The position numbers and the translations under genes are program-made. The notes below the pieces were generated by a model. That model worked only from the letters and a program-made list of their open reading frames with translations. It searched no databases and was not told the DNA's origin. From CADEEN01 sp040384625 (lineage in GTDB: Bacteria; Pseudomonadota; Gammaproteobacteria; Burkholderiales; Burkholderiaceae_C): 64,000 nt of DNA. The stretch lies in NCBI GenBank assembly GCA_040384625.1, contig JAZKIW010000010.1:60646-124645 (forward strand). Reading direction: 5' to 3'. Numbering within the stretch: position 1 is the first letter of the stretch; each line of letters begins with the position of its first letter. Of the stretch, positions 1 through 9,291 are shown one piece after another.

Positions 1-65
1 GGCGAGAAGGGGCGAGCCTGGCGGTCGGAGGCGACGGGTGGCGTACCCAGGTATTCGAGAGGCAT
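1..65 (-). CDS. 5' end of a leftward gene, possibly RidA-like (partial)
   Basis: An ATG at 65-63 on the minus strand follows an AGAAGGA ribosome-binding site. It opens a frame that runs off the left edge after 21 codons (MPLEYLGTPPVASDRQARPF then S). The gene is divergent from the D-amino-acid operon and shares its promoter region. The N-terminus resembles the start of RidA/YjgF-type imine deaminases, whose members often read '..R..PFS.A' just before the first strand. RidA would fit beside a PLP amino acid deaminase, whose enamine/imine products it clears. Only about 21 residues are visible, so the family call is a guess. The start itself is better supported. Confidence 0.4.
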   Translation of the reverse strand, partial: MPLEYLGTPPVASDRQARPFS

Positions 66-100
66 GGGGTGTTTCCTTCTTTAGGTGCGAACGGATCAGA

Positions 101-189
101 CTGAAATCTAATTTCAGAAATTGCCATCCATATTCGGGTTTGACCTGAAAACAGGGCACTAGAAGCCGAATACTCTTCCGTTTCTGAAA
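101..189. promoter_or_regulatory. Palindrome cluster, candidate RpiR-family operator
   Basis: The divergent promoter region contains CTGAAAT-CTA-ATTTCAG (101-117, perfect 7-bp arms). It also has two TTTCnGAAA palindromes, TTTCAGAAA (112-120) and TTTCTGAAA (181-189), and a further TGAAA half-site at 147-151. A TTGACC at 140-145 could be a -35 element. The last palindrome sits just before the AAGGAG ribosome-binding site (202-207) of the first operon gene. The operon encodes an RpiR-family regulator, so autoregulation through these sites is a reasonable inference. Confidence 0.4.
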
Positions 190-212
190 ATTTACTTCAC
201 AAAGGAGCTGCC

Positions 213-1769
213 ATGACCAGCGAACTTCGCACCGACCGCCGCACGGTCCTGTCCTCGCTGCTGGTGCTCGGCACGGCCGGCGCCGGCTTCGGGCCGGCGT
301 TGGCCCAGGGCGCTGCGTCGGCACTGAACCTGGCGATGGTGGCCGAGCCGCCGACGCTGGACATCCAGTCCACGCCGGCCGACCTGGTGTGCATCATCAT
401 GCAGCACGTCTACGAGCCGCTCTTCACCTTCGATGCCAAGGCCACGCTGGTGCCGATGCTGGCCGAGTCGATGCCCAAGATCTCCGCCGACGGCAAGAGC
501 TATAGCATCACGCTGCGCAAGGGCGTCAAGCTTCACAGCGGCCGTGACCTCAACGCCGACGACGTGGTGGCCAGCCTGAAGCGCTGGATGGAGGTCTCGC
601 CGCGCGGCAAGTCGGTGGCCGCACAGGTGGCCGACATCACGGCCAAGGACCCGCTCAACGTCGAGATCAGCCTGAAGAACGCCTACGCGCCGCTGCTGTC
701 GCAACTGGCGATGGCCTCGGGCATGGCCGCGATCATGGCCAAGGAGTCGCTGGCGCAGCCGCTGCGCGAGTACGTCGGCACCGGGCCTTACAAGTTCAAG
801 GAGCGCCGGCCCGACCAGTACGTGCTGCTGACGCGCTTCGACGGCTACGCGGCGCGCAAGGAGGCGGCCAGCGGCTACGGCGGCAAGCGTGTCGCGGTGG
901 TGGACGAGCTGCGCTTCGTGCCCGTGCCCAACGCGAACACGCGCGTCGAAGGCGCATTGGCCGGCCAGTTCCACTACGCCGACCTGCTGCCGATCGAGGC
1001 GCTGGGCCGGCTCGAGAAAGCGGGCGGCAAGGTGGTGCCGATCATGACGCCGTCGTTCGGCTTCCCGTACCTGGTGTTCAACACCAAGGAGGGCTCGATG
1101 GCGCAGGCCGCCGTGCGCAAGGCAGCGCAGACGGCGATCGGCCATGGGGAGATGCTGGCGGCGGGCTTCGGCGACACGCGCTTCTTCATCGTCGAAGGCA
1201 ACCACTTCCCGAAGGGCACGCCGTTCTACTCCGACGCCGGCACCACGGCCTACAACGAACGCGATCCGAAGAAGGCCAAGGCGCAGGCAGAGCAGGCCGG
1301 CTACAAGGGTGAGCCGCTGCGCATCCTGACCAGCCGCCAGTACGACTTCCACTACAACATGGCGCTGATCATGGCCGAGCAGTTGAAGCGCGCCGGCTTC
1401 AAGGCCGAGCTGAACGTGGTCGAGTGGGCCACGCTGCTGCAACGCCGCGCCGACCCGAAGCTGTGGGACATCTACATCACGCACTCCGGGCTGTTCCCGG
1501 AGCCGATGCTGTCGCCGCCGCAACTCGGCGACGGCGCGCCGGGCTGGTGGAGTTCGCCGGCCAAGACCGCCGCGCTGGCCGCACTCAACCAGGAGCCCAA
1601 CCCCATCAAGCGCGGCCCGCTGTGGGCCAAGGTGCAGCAGGTGGTGTACGACGAGGTGCCCTACATCCAGGTCGGCAAGTTCGCCAGCTTGTCGGCGCGT
1701 GCGCCGTCGCTGCAGGGCTACACACCGTTCACCTACCCGTTCTTCTGGAACACGAGCCTGAAGAGCTGA
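213..1769 (+). CDS. Peptide-type ABC transporter substrate-binding protein
   Basis: This is a 518-residue periplasmic solute receptor of the SBP_bac_5 (DppA/OppA-like) family. It would deliver peptides or acylated amino acids to the membrane permeases encoded next. The N-terminus carries a twin-arginine motif (R9-R10, DRRTVL) and a hydrophobic stretch ending near AlaLeuAlaGln (residues 29-32), so Tat export is likely. The body has the usual DIQSTPADL start, the long central lobe and a C-terminal FWN ending. Length fits the family (500-540). The start follows AAGGAG by 5 nt. It is the first gene of an operon ending in D-amino-acid enzymes, which suggests D-amino-acid-containing peptides or N-acyl-D-amino acids as ligands. 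The ligand is inference. Confidence 0.9.
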   Translation: MTSELRTDRRTVLSSLLVLGTAGAGFGPALAQGAASALNLAMVAEPPTLDIQSTPADLVCIIMQHVYEPLFTFDAKATLVPMLAESMPKISADGKSYSITLRKGVKLHSGRDLNADDVVASLKRWMEVSPRGKSVAAQVADITAKDPLNVEISLKNAYAPLLSQLAMASGMAAIMAKESLAQPLREYVGTGPYKFKERRPDQYVLLTRFDGYAARKEAASGYGGKRVAVVDELRFVPVPNANTRVEGALAGQFHYADLLPIEALGRLEKAGGKVVPIMTPSFGFPYLVFNTKEGSMAQAAVRKAAQTAIGHGEMLAAGFGDTRFFIVEGNHFPKGTPFYSDAGTTAYNERDPKKAKAQAEQAGYKGEPLRILTSRQYDFHYNMALIMAEQLKRAGFKAELNVVEWATLLQRRADPKLWDIYITHSGLFPEPMLSPPQLGDGAPGWWSSPAKTAALAALNQEPNPIKRGPLWAKVQQVVYDEVPYIQVGKFASLSARAPSLQGYTPFTYPFFWNTSLKS

Positions 1770-1787
1770 GTCTCGGGTCCCGGCGCG

Positions 1788-2729
1788 ATGGCGCGATACC
1801 TGCTGGCCCGCCTGGGCGGCATGCTGCTGGTCATGTCGATCGTGGCGGTGCTGGTGTTCGCGCTCACGCGCGCCGCACCGGGCGACCCGATCGCGGTGCT
1901 GCTGGGCGACCAGGCCACGGCCGAGGACATCGCGCGCGTGCAGAAGGTCTACGGCCTGGACCGCCCGCTGCCGGTGCAGTTCGCGCTCTGGCTGCGCGAG
2001 CTGGCGCACGGCAACCTGGGCGAATCGATCTTCCTGCAACGGCCGGTGACGCAGGCGCTGTGGGAGCGCGCCGAGCCCACCGCGCTGCTGTCGTTGATGT
2101 CGATCGCCCTGGCCGCATTGATAGGCGTGCCCTGCGGCATCGTCTCGGCGGTGTACCGGGGTCGCTTCGTCGACCAGGCCTTCACCGGCTTCGCGATGCT
2201 CGGCGCCAGCGTGCCCAGCTTCTGGTTCGGCCTCGTGCTGATGCAGATCTTCGCCGTCGGGCTGGGCTGGTTCCCGGTCTCGGGTTACGGTGAACCCGGC
2301 GCCTCGCTGGCCGCGCGCATCCACACGCTGGTGCTGCCGGCCACGGTGCTGGGCGTGCTCAACTCGGCGCTCATCATCCGCTTCACGCGCGCATCGATGC
2401 TCGACGTGCTGGGCGAGGACTACGTGCGCACCGCGCGCGCCAAGGGGCTCGGCGAGCCCACCATCGTGCTCAAGCACGCGCTGCGCAACGCGCTGGTGCC
2501 GATCGTCACGGTGATCGGCCTGACGGTGGCGCTGATGATCGGCGGCGCGGTCGTCACCGAAACCGTGTTCGGCCTGCCCGGCGTCGGCAACCTGGTGGTC
2601 AGCGCGGTGCTCCGGCGCGACTACCCGGTGATCCAGGGCGCGCTGCTGGTGGTGGCGGCCATTTACGTGCTGATCAACTTCGGCATCGATTTGCTCTACA
2701 CGGTCGTCGACCCGCGCGTGAAGGTCTGA
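1788..2729 (+). CDS. Peptide ABC transporter permease (DppB-like)
   Basis: This 313-residue inner-membrane permease of the BPD_transp_1 (DppB/OppB) type forms half of the translocation channel. It starts with the typical N-terminal helix followed by the 'TRAAPGDPI' segment. Near residues 215-240 it has the EAA-type cytoplasmic loop (ARAKGLGEPTIVLKHALRNA) that contacts the ATPases. It ends with the 'DLLYTVVDPRVK' tail seen in this family. Length matches the family (about 310-340). It lies 18 nt after the receptor gene and 3 nt before the second permease, in one operon. Confidence 0.93.
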   Translation: MARYLLARLGGMLLVMSIVAVLVFALTRAAPGDPIAVLLGDQATAEDIARVQKVYGLDRPLPVQFALWLRELAHGNLGESIFLQRPVTQALWERAEPTALLSLMSIALAALIGVPCGIVSAVYRGRFVDQAFTGFAMLGASVPSFWFGLVLMQIFAVGLGWFPVSGYGEPGASLAARIHTLVLPATVLGVLNSALIIRFTRASMLDVLGEDYVRTARAKGLGEPTIVLKHALRNALVPIVTVIGLTVALMIGGAVVTETVFGLPGVGNLVVSAVLRRDYPVIQGALLVVAAIYVLINFGIDLLYTVVDPRVKV

Positions 2730-2732
2730 GCG

Positions 2733-3581
2733 ATGCGTCTGCCGCCCGTGCCCCTCATCCTGCGCAAGCTGTTCCGGCGCCGCATCGTGCTGGCCGCGGC
2801 GATCACGCTGTCGGTCGTCGTGCTGGTGTCGTTGCTGGCCGGGCCGCTGAGCGGGATGGACCCGAACGAGACTGCGGTGTCGCAGCGCCTGCACAGCCCC
2901 TCGGCGGAGCACCTGCTGGGCACCGACGAGCTCGGGCGCGACCTGTTCGCGCGCATCGCGTTCGGCGGCCGCTATTCGCTGACCATCGCGCTGCTCACCG
3001 CCGTCGGCTCGGTACTGGCCGGCACGCTGCTGGGCCTGGTTGCCGGCTTCTTCCGCCGCCTGGACGCGCCGGTGATGCGCGTGGTCGACGCGATGATGTC
3101 GTTCCCCGACATCCTGCTGGCCATCGCGCTGGTCGGCATCCTCGGGCCGTCGATGCTCAACGTCGTGCTGGCCCTGGTGCTGGTGTACACGCCGCGCGTC
3201 GCTCGCGTGGTGCGCGCCTCCACCCTGGTGGTGCGTGAGCTGCTGTTCGTCGAGGCCGCGCGCGCGGTCGGCGTATCCACCGCGCGCATCCTGTGGCGCC
3301 ACGTGCTGCCCAACCTGATGTCGCCGATCCTCGTGCAGGCTTCGTTCATCTTCGCCTACGCCATCCTGGCCGAGGCGGCGCTGTCCTTCCTCGGCGTGGG
3401 CGTACCGCCGGAGATCCCGACCTGGGGCACGATGGTGGCCGGCAGCCAGCAGTACGCGCACCAGGCGCTGTGGATCGTGCTGTTCCCGGGCCTGGCGATC
3501 ATCCTCACGGCGCTGTCGCTGCAATTGGTGGGCGACGGCATCCGCGATCTGCTGGACCCGCGCCTGCGGAAGTCGATGTGA
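2733..3581 (+). CDS. Peptide ABC transporter permease (DppC-like)
   Basis: This is the second inner-membrane permease (282 residues, DppC/OppC type) of the peptide importer. Visible landmarks are the N-terminal helix, the 'HLLGTDELGRDLFARI' motif typical of DppC proteins near residue 55, and an EAA loop (ARAVGVSTARILWRHVLPN). The C-terminal 'GDGIRDLLDPRLR' ends most members. The stop codon overlaps the GTG start of the next gene (GTGA at 3578-3581), which indicates translational coupling. Confidence 0.93.
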   Translation: MRLPPVPLILRKLFRRRIVLAAAITLSVVVLVSLLAGPLSGMDPNETAVSQRLHSPSAEHLLGTDELGRDLFARIAFGGRYSLTIALLTAVGSVLAGTLLGLVAGFFRRLDAPVMRVVDAMMSFPDILLAIALVGILGPSMLNVVLALVLVYTPRVARVVRASTLVVRELLFVEAARAVGVSTARILWRHVLPNLMSPILVQASFIFAYAILAEAALSFLGVGVPPEIPTWGTMVAGSQQYAHQALWIVLFPGLAIILTALSLQLVGDGIRDLLDPRLRKSM

Positions 3582-4597
3582 ACCGCCTAGAAGTGCGCCA
3601 CCTCAGCACGTCCTTCGATACCGACGAGGGGCAGATCCACGCGGTGGCGGACGTCAGCTTCGCCATCCGCGCCGGCGCGACCACGGCCATCGTCGGCGAG
3701 TCGGGCTCGGGCAAGTCGGTGACCAGCCTGACGCTGATGCGCCTGCTGCCGCGCACGACGCGCACGCAGGTCAGCGGCCAGGCCCTGTTCGTCGACCGCG
3801 CCGGCCAGACCGTGGACCTGCTCACCCTGCCCGAGCGGCGCATGCGCGCGCTGCGCGGCAACGAGGTGGCGATGATCTTCCAGGAGCCGATGACGAGCCT
3901 GAACCCGGTGTTCACAGTCGGCGAGCAGATCGCCGAGTCGCTGCGCCTGCACAAGCACCTGGACCGCGCGGCAGCGCGCGCGCAAGCCCTGCGCATGCTG
4001 GAACTGGTGGAGATCCCAGCCGCCCGGCAACGCCAGGACGAGTACCCGCACCAGCTGTCGGGCGGCATGCGGCAGCGCGTGATGATCGCGCTGGCGATGG
4101 CGTGCGAGCCGACACTGCTGATCGCCGACGAGCCGACCACCGCACTCGACGTGACGATCCAGGCCCAGATCCTGGTGCTGATGCGCCGCCTGCAGGCCGA
4201 GACCGGCATGAGCATCCTGTTCATCACGCACAACCTGGGTGTGGTGGCGCACCACGCCGACGACGTGGCCGTGATGTACGCCGGCCGCATCGTCGAGGCC
4301 GCGCCGGTGCGGCCGCTGTTCGTCGCACCGCAGCACCCCTACACCCAAGGCCTGCTGGCCTGCCTGCCGGGCAAGGCGCATGCAGCGGGGCAGCCGCGGC
4401 CGAAGCGCCTGTTCGCGATCCGCGGCCAGGTGTCGAGCCCGCTGGCGCCACCACCGGGCTGCGCCTTCGAGCCGCGCTGCGATCAGGCCGAAGCGCGCTG
4501 TACGCCGGCGATGCCGCCGCTGCTCGACACGGGCGACGGTCGGCAGGCGCGCTGCATCCACGTGCCGGCCGCCGCGGTCGAGAGCAAGGCGGCCTGA
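3578..4597 (+). CDS. Peptide ABC transporter ATP-binding protein (DppD-like)
   Basis: This 339-residue ATPase energises the importer from the cytoplasm. Walker A is GESGSGKS at residues 40-47, the ABC signature LSGGMRQR at 160-167, and Walker B LLIADEP near 180. The C-terminal oligopeptide-transporter extension has four cysteines (CAFEPRC, ARC, ARC). GTG at 3578 is chosen as the start because it overlaps the upstream stop and begins the conserved domain. The open frame continues upstream through the permease gene, but that extension has no domain support. Confidence 0.92.
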   Translation: MNRLEVRHLSTSFDTDEGQIHAVADVSFAIRAGATTAIVGESGSGKSVTSLTLMRLLPRTTRTQVSGQALFVDRAGQTVDLLTLPERRMRALRGNEVAMIFQEPMTSLNPVFTVGEQIAESLRLHKHLDRAAARAQALRMLELVEIPAARQRQDEYPHQLSGGMRQRVMIALAMACEPTLLIADEPTTALDVTIQAQILVLMRRLQAETGMSILFITHNLGVVAHHADDVAVMYAGRIVEAAPVRPLFVAPQHPYTQGLLACLPGKAHAAGQPRPKRLFAIRGQVSSPLAPPPGCAFEPRCDQAEARCTPAMPPLLDTGDGRQARCIHVPAAAVESKAA

Positions 4598-4599
4598 AC

Positions 4600-5585
<986 letters not shown>

Positions 5586-5589
<4 letters not shown>

Positions 5590-6878
5590 ACGCCGACGAC
5601 CTGCTTGACCCCCTCATCGGCCCCGGATTCAAGGGCTTCCCGCACCACCACCCCGCGCTGCGCCGCAGCGCCATCGCGCAGGCGGGCTGGAACGTGCTGG
5701 CCGGCGACCTGCCGCTTCCGATCGCCGTGCTCAAGCGCGACGCGGTGGCGCACAACGTCGACTGGCTGCAGCGCCAGGCGCGCGACTGGGGCATCGACCT
5801 GGCGCCGCACGGCAAGACGACGATGTCGCCTCAGCTGTTCCGGCGCCAGCTCGACGCCGGCGCCTGGGGCATCAGCTTCGCCACCGTCACGCAGCTCGCC
5901 CTCGGTGTGGCGACCGGCGTGCGCCGCGCGCTGATCGCCAACCAGGTGCTGAACGAGGCGGACCTCGCTGCGATCCAGCAACTGCTGCGCGACAACGCCG
6001 GCCTGCGCATCGTTTTCCTCGTCGACTCGGCAGCGCAACTGGCCCTGATCGAGGACTGGTCGGCGCGCCATGCGGGCAGCGTGCCCTTCGAGGTGCTGCT
6101 CGAACTCGGCCTGCCGGGCGGGCGCACCGGTTGTCGCACGCACGACGAGGCGCTGGCGCTGGCGCAGCGCCTGCACGCGAGCACCGCGGTCGCCTTCGTC
6201 GGCATCGAGTGCTACGAAGGCCTGGGCGCCAAGGGCAACACCGAGGCCGATGCGCCTTACGCGAACGCGCTGATGGACCGTGTCGAAACCATCGCCCGCG
6301 CGTGCGACGCAGGCGGCCTGTTCGACGCCGACGAGGTGCTGCTGTCCGCGGGTGGCTCGGCCATCTTCGACCTGGTGGCCACACGGCTGAAGCCGGCCCT
6401 CGGCCGCCCGGTGCGAGGGCTGCTGCGATCGGGCTGCTACATCACGCACGACCACGGCAACTACAAGCGCTTCGTCAGCGTCGTCGAAGCGCGCCTGGGC
6501 TGCGCACCGGGCCAAGCGCTGCGCCCGGCACTGGAGGTGTGGGCGCAGGTGCAGTCCTGCCCCGAGCCCGGTCTGGCGCTGCTGGCCGCCGGCCGGCGCG
6601 ACCTGTCGTTCGACATCGAGATGCCGATCCCGCAGCTGCGCGCGGCACGCGGGGCGATGACGCCGCGCGCCGTGCCGGCGAGCTGGAAGATCGTGGCGCT
6701 GAACGACCAGCACGCCCACCTGCGCTGGGACGCGGCGCACGCCGCCGAGGCACCGCAGGTCGGCGAACGCGTCGCGCTGGGCATCTCGCATCCCTGCACC
6801 ACCTTCGACAAGTGGCACTGGATGCCGATGGTCGACGAACACTACCGCGTCGTCGACGCGGTGGTCATGCACTTCTAG
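5586..6878 (+). CDS. D-amino-acid deaminase / D-serine dehydratase-like PLP enzyme
   Basis: This 430-residue enzyme is a fold-type III (alanine-racemase-like) PLP protein of the DSD1/D-threonine aldolase superfamily. The PLP lysine is K77 in APHGKTTMSP, and the barrel strands and C-terminal beta domain are complete. A His-x-Cys pair (SHPCTTFDKW, near residue 400) matches the metal-binding motif of D-serine dehydratases in this family. Likely reactions are deamination of a D-hydroxy-amino acid to the oxo acid and ammonia, or a related aldol cleavage; sequence alone cannot separate them. The ATG overlaps the transporter stop (ATGA). It lies just upstream of the regulator and the deacylase, which would supply it with free D-amino acid. 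Confidence 0.8.
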
Positions 6879-6886
6879 CCGCGCGT

Positions 6887-7813
6887 ATGGGCAGCAACGG
6901 CTTGCTCCGCAAGGTGGCGCAGATCCGCGACAAGGCGCCGGCAGCGCGCCGCGCGATCCTCGACCTGATCCTCGAAGACCCCGACCGCGTGCTGGCCGAG
7001 AGCTTCGAGCTGCTGGCGCGGCGCGCGCGCAGTTCGGTGCCGACGGTGATGCGCACCTGCCGTGACTTGGGCTTCGCCGGCCTGCGCGAGTTCAAGCTGG
7101 CGCTGGCGCACGAACTCGCGCTCGGTGGCTCGCCGCTGCACCGCCGTGTCGACATCGCCGACAGCGCCGAGGACATCGTCGCTAAGGTCACGCGCAGCGC
7201 CGCGGCCACGGTGGCCGGTGTGCGCTCGCAGCTCGACATGGCCACGCTGGAGGCGGCGGTGAGCGCGATCGCCGGGGCGCGCCATGTGGACCTGTTCGCA
7301 ACGGGCATCACCTCGTGGTTCATGGCGCAGGATCTGCAGGCGCGGCTGTTCCGGCTCGGCCTGTCGGCCAATGCCTGGGTCGACTACCACCTGCAGCGCG
7401 TGGCCGCCGCGGCGCAGGACGCGCGCGGCGTCGTGCTGGTGGTCTCGCACGTCGGCGGCCTGCCCTCGATGCTCGAGGCCGTGGACATCGCACGCCGGCA
7501 GGGCGCGCGCGTGGTGTCGCTGACACAGCCGGGCACGCCGCTGGCCGACCGCACCGACGTCCTGCTCGCGCTCAGCGTGCCCGACGACGCCGTGATGCAC
7601 GTCGGCATCGACGTCTACATGACGCACCTGACCGCGATCGAGATCCTGACCGTGCTGATCGCGCAGCGCTGTGGCGAGCCGGCCGTGCAGCGCCTGCGAG
7701 GCGTGCGCGCCGTGCTGCACGAGCACGGCGTCGACGTGCGGGGCCATCCACTGCAGAGCTGGGAAGGCGCCGGGACCGGACCGCCCCCTGTCCAAGGAGC
7801 CTGGAAGAAATGA
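6887..7813 (+). CDS. MurR/RpiR-family transcriptional regulator
   Basis: This 308-residue regulator has an N-terminal RpiR helix-turn-helix domain (roughly residues 1-80, including SSVPTVMRTCRDLGFAGLREFK). Its C-terminal SIS-type sugar/phosphate-isomerase-like sensor domain spans about 115-260 (VDLFATGITSWFMAQDL, VVLVVSHVGGLPSML). RpiR proteins usually sense a pathway metabolite and control their own operon. The gene sits between the deaminase-like and deacylase genes and overlaps the deacylase start (ATGA at 7810-7813). The palindromes at 101-189 are the most likely targets. Effector unknown. Confidence 0.9.
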   Translation: MGSNGLLRKVAQIRDKAPAARRAILDLILEDPDRVLAESFELLARRARSSVPTVMRTCRDLGFAGLREFKLALAHELALGGSPLHRRVDIADSAEDIVAKVTRSAAATVAGVRSQLDMATLEAAVSAIAGARHVDLFATGITSWFMAQDLQARLFRLGLSANAWVDYHLQRVAAAAQDARGVVLVVSHVGGLPSMLEAVDIARRQGARVVSLTQPGTPLADRTDVLLALSVPDDAVMHVGIDVYMTHLTAIEILTVLIAQRCGEPAVQRLRGVRAVLHEHGVDVRGHPLQSWEGAGTGPPPVQGAWKK

Positions 7814-9270
7814 GCTCAATTCCCATCCTTCTCGAAGGCGGCCTGGTGGTCGACGGCAGCGGCGGGCCGTCGTGGCCCGGCGACGTGCTGTTGACGGGCG
7901 ACCGTATCGATCGCGTCGGCGCCGGCCTGCGCGAGCGCTTGCCGCAGGGCATGGCCATCGACGACATCCAGGTCGTCGACTGCCGCGAGCGCGTCATCGC
8001 TCCCGGCTTCATCGACGCGCATACCCACGACGACGCCATCGTGCTGGCCGACCCGGCCTACCTGCCCAAGTTGTCGCAGGGCATCACGACGCTGGTCACC
8101 GGCAACTGCGGCATCTCGCTGGCGCCCTACGTGACCGACGCCGCCAAGCCGCCCCTGAACCTGCTCGGCGCGCAATCGTTCCGCTACCCGTCGTTCGCCG
8201 CCTACGCCCAGGCGGTCGCGGCGGCGCAACCGGCCGTCAACGTCGCGCCCCTGATTGGCCACACGACCCTGCGCTTCGCCACGATGGACGACCTGACGCG
8301 CGCCGCCAGCACCGACGAGCGCGCACGCATGGCCGCGCTGCTGGACGACTGCATGGCAGCCGGCGCGCTCGGGCTGTCGTCGGGGCTGTTCTACGAGGAG
8401 GCCCACGCCGCACCGTCCGACGAGGTGACCGACTTGGCGCGCGTGGTGGCGCGTCACGGCGGCGTCTACGCCACGCACCTGCGCAGCGAGATGGCGCAGA
8501 TCATAGAGGCCATGCACGAGGCCGGCGACTGCGCCTTCGAAGCCGGTGTGCCGCTGGTGATATCGCACCACAAGTGCGCCGGCCCCGCCAACTGGGGCCG
8601 CACGCGTGAGACGCTGCCGCTGATCGACGCACTCGGCCTGCGTCAGCCGATCGCGATGGATGTCTATCCCTACGTCGCCGGCTCGACCGTGCTGCGCGAA
8701 GACCTGGTCGATGGCGTGATCGATGTCCTGCTGACCTGGAGCGATGCTCATCCGGCGGTGACGGGCCGCCTGCTCGCCGACGTGGCCGCAGAGTGGGGCG
8801 TCGACCAGAAGACGGCCTGCCGTCGCCTGATGCCCGGCGGCGCATGCTATTTCCAGATCGACGAGGCCGACGTCGAGCGCGTGATCGCGCACCCGCGCAC
8901 GATGATCGGCAGCGACGGTCTGCCGCACGACCGGCATCCGCATCCGCGCCTGTGGGGTGCGTTCCCGCGTGTGTTCGCGCGCTACTGGCGCGAGCGCCAA
9001 CTGTTCCCGCTCGAGATGGCGGTGCACAAGATGACCGGAATGACGGCACGCAATTTCCGCCTCGCCGATCGCGGACTGCTCAAGGCCGGTGCGTTGGCCG
9101 ACCTGGTGGTGTTCGACCCGACGCGCATCGCCGACACCGCGACCTACGACCGGCCGGTCAGCGCCAGCGTCGGCATCGACGCGGTGTTCGTCAATGGCCG
9201 CCTGGCCTACCGAGGCGGTTCGCTCGAGGTCTTGGCACGCGCCGGGCGCCTGCTCACCCGCGTCGCCTGA
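7810..9270 (+). CDS. N-acyl-D-amino-acid deacylase (D-aminoacylase)
   Basis: This 486-residue zinc amidohydrolase is of the D-aminoacylase/dihydroorotase-like class. It removes an acyl group from N-acyl-D-amino acids. The metal-binding HTH (H71, H73) follows the strand GFIDA. Other hallmarks are ITTLVTGNCGIS, THLRSE, ISHHKC, GSDGLPHDRHPHPR and the C-terminal strand 'GALADLVVFDP'. Length matches the family (480-500). It is the last gene of the operon. The deacylase plus the upstream D-amino-acid PLP enzyme make a two-step route from acyl-D-amino acid to oxo acid. Confidence 0.9.
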   Translation: MSSIPILLEGGLVVDGSGGPSWPGDVLLTGDRIDRVGAGLRERLPQGMAIDDIQVVDCRERVIAPGFIDAHTHDDAIVLADPAYLPKLSQGITTLVTGNCGISLAPYVTDAAKPPLNLLGAQSFRYPSFAAYAQAVAAAQPAVNVAPLIGHTTLRFATMDDLTRAASTDERARMAALLDDCMAAGALGLSSGLFYEEAHAAPSDEVTDLARVVARHGGVYATHLRSEMAQIIEAMHEAGDCAFEAGVPLVISHHKCAGPANWGRTRETLPLIDALGLRQPIAMDVYPYVAGSTVLREDLVDGVIDVLLTWSDAHPAVTGRLLADVAAEWGVDQKTACRRLMPGGACYFQIDEADVERVIAHPRTMIGSDGLPHDRHPHPRLWGAFPRVFARYWRERQLFPLEMAVHKMTGMTARNFRLADRGLLKAGALADLVVFDPTRIADTATYDRPVSASVGIDAVFVNGRLAYRGGSLEVLARAGRLLTRVA

Positions 9271-9291
9271 GCCCGTTCTCCAGCAGCAGCG

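Noticed and set aside
192..3524. A 1110-codon open frame on the minus strand opposite the transporter operon
   Set aside because: High-GC shadow of well-supported genes: His/Arg/Gln-rich composition, no domain, no ribosome-binding site, fully antisense to four conserved coding regions.
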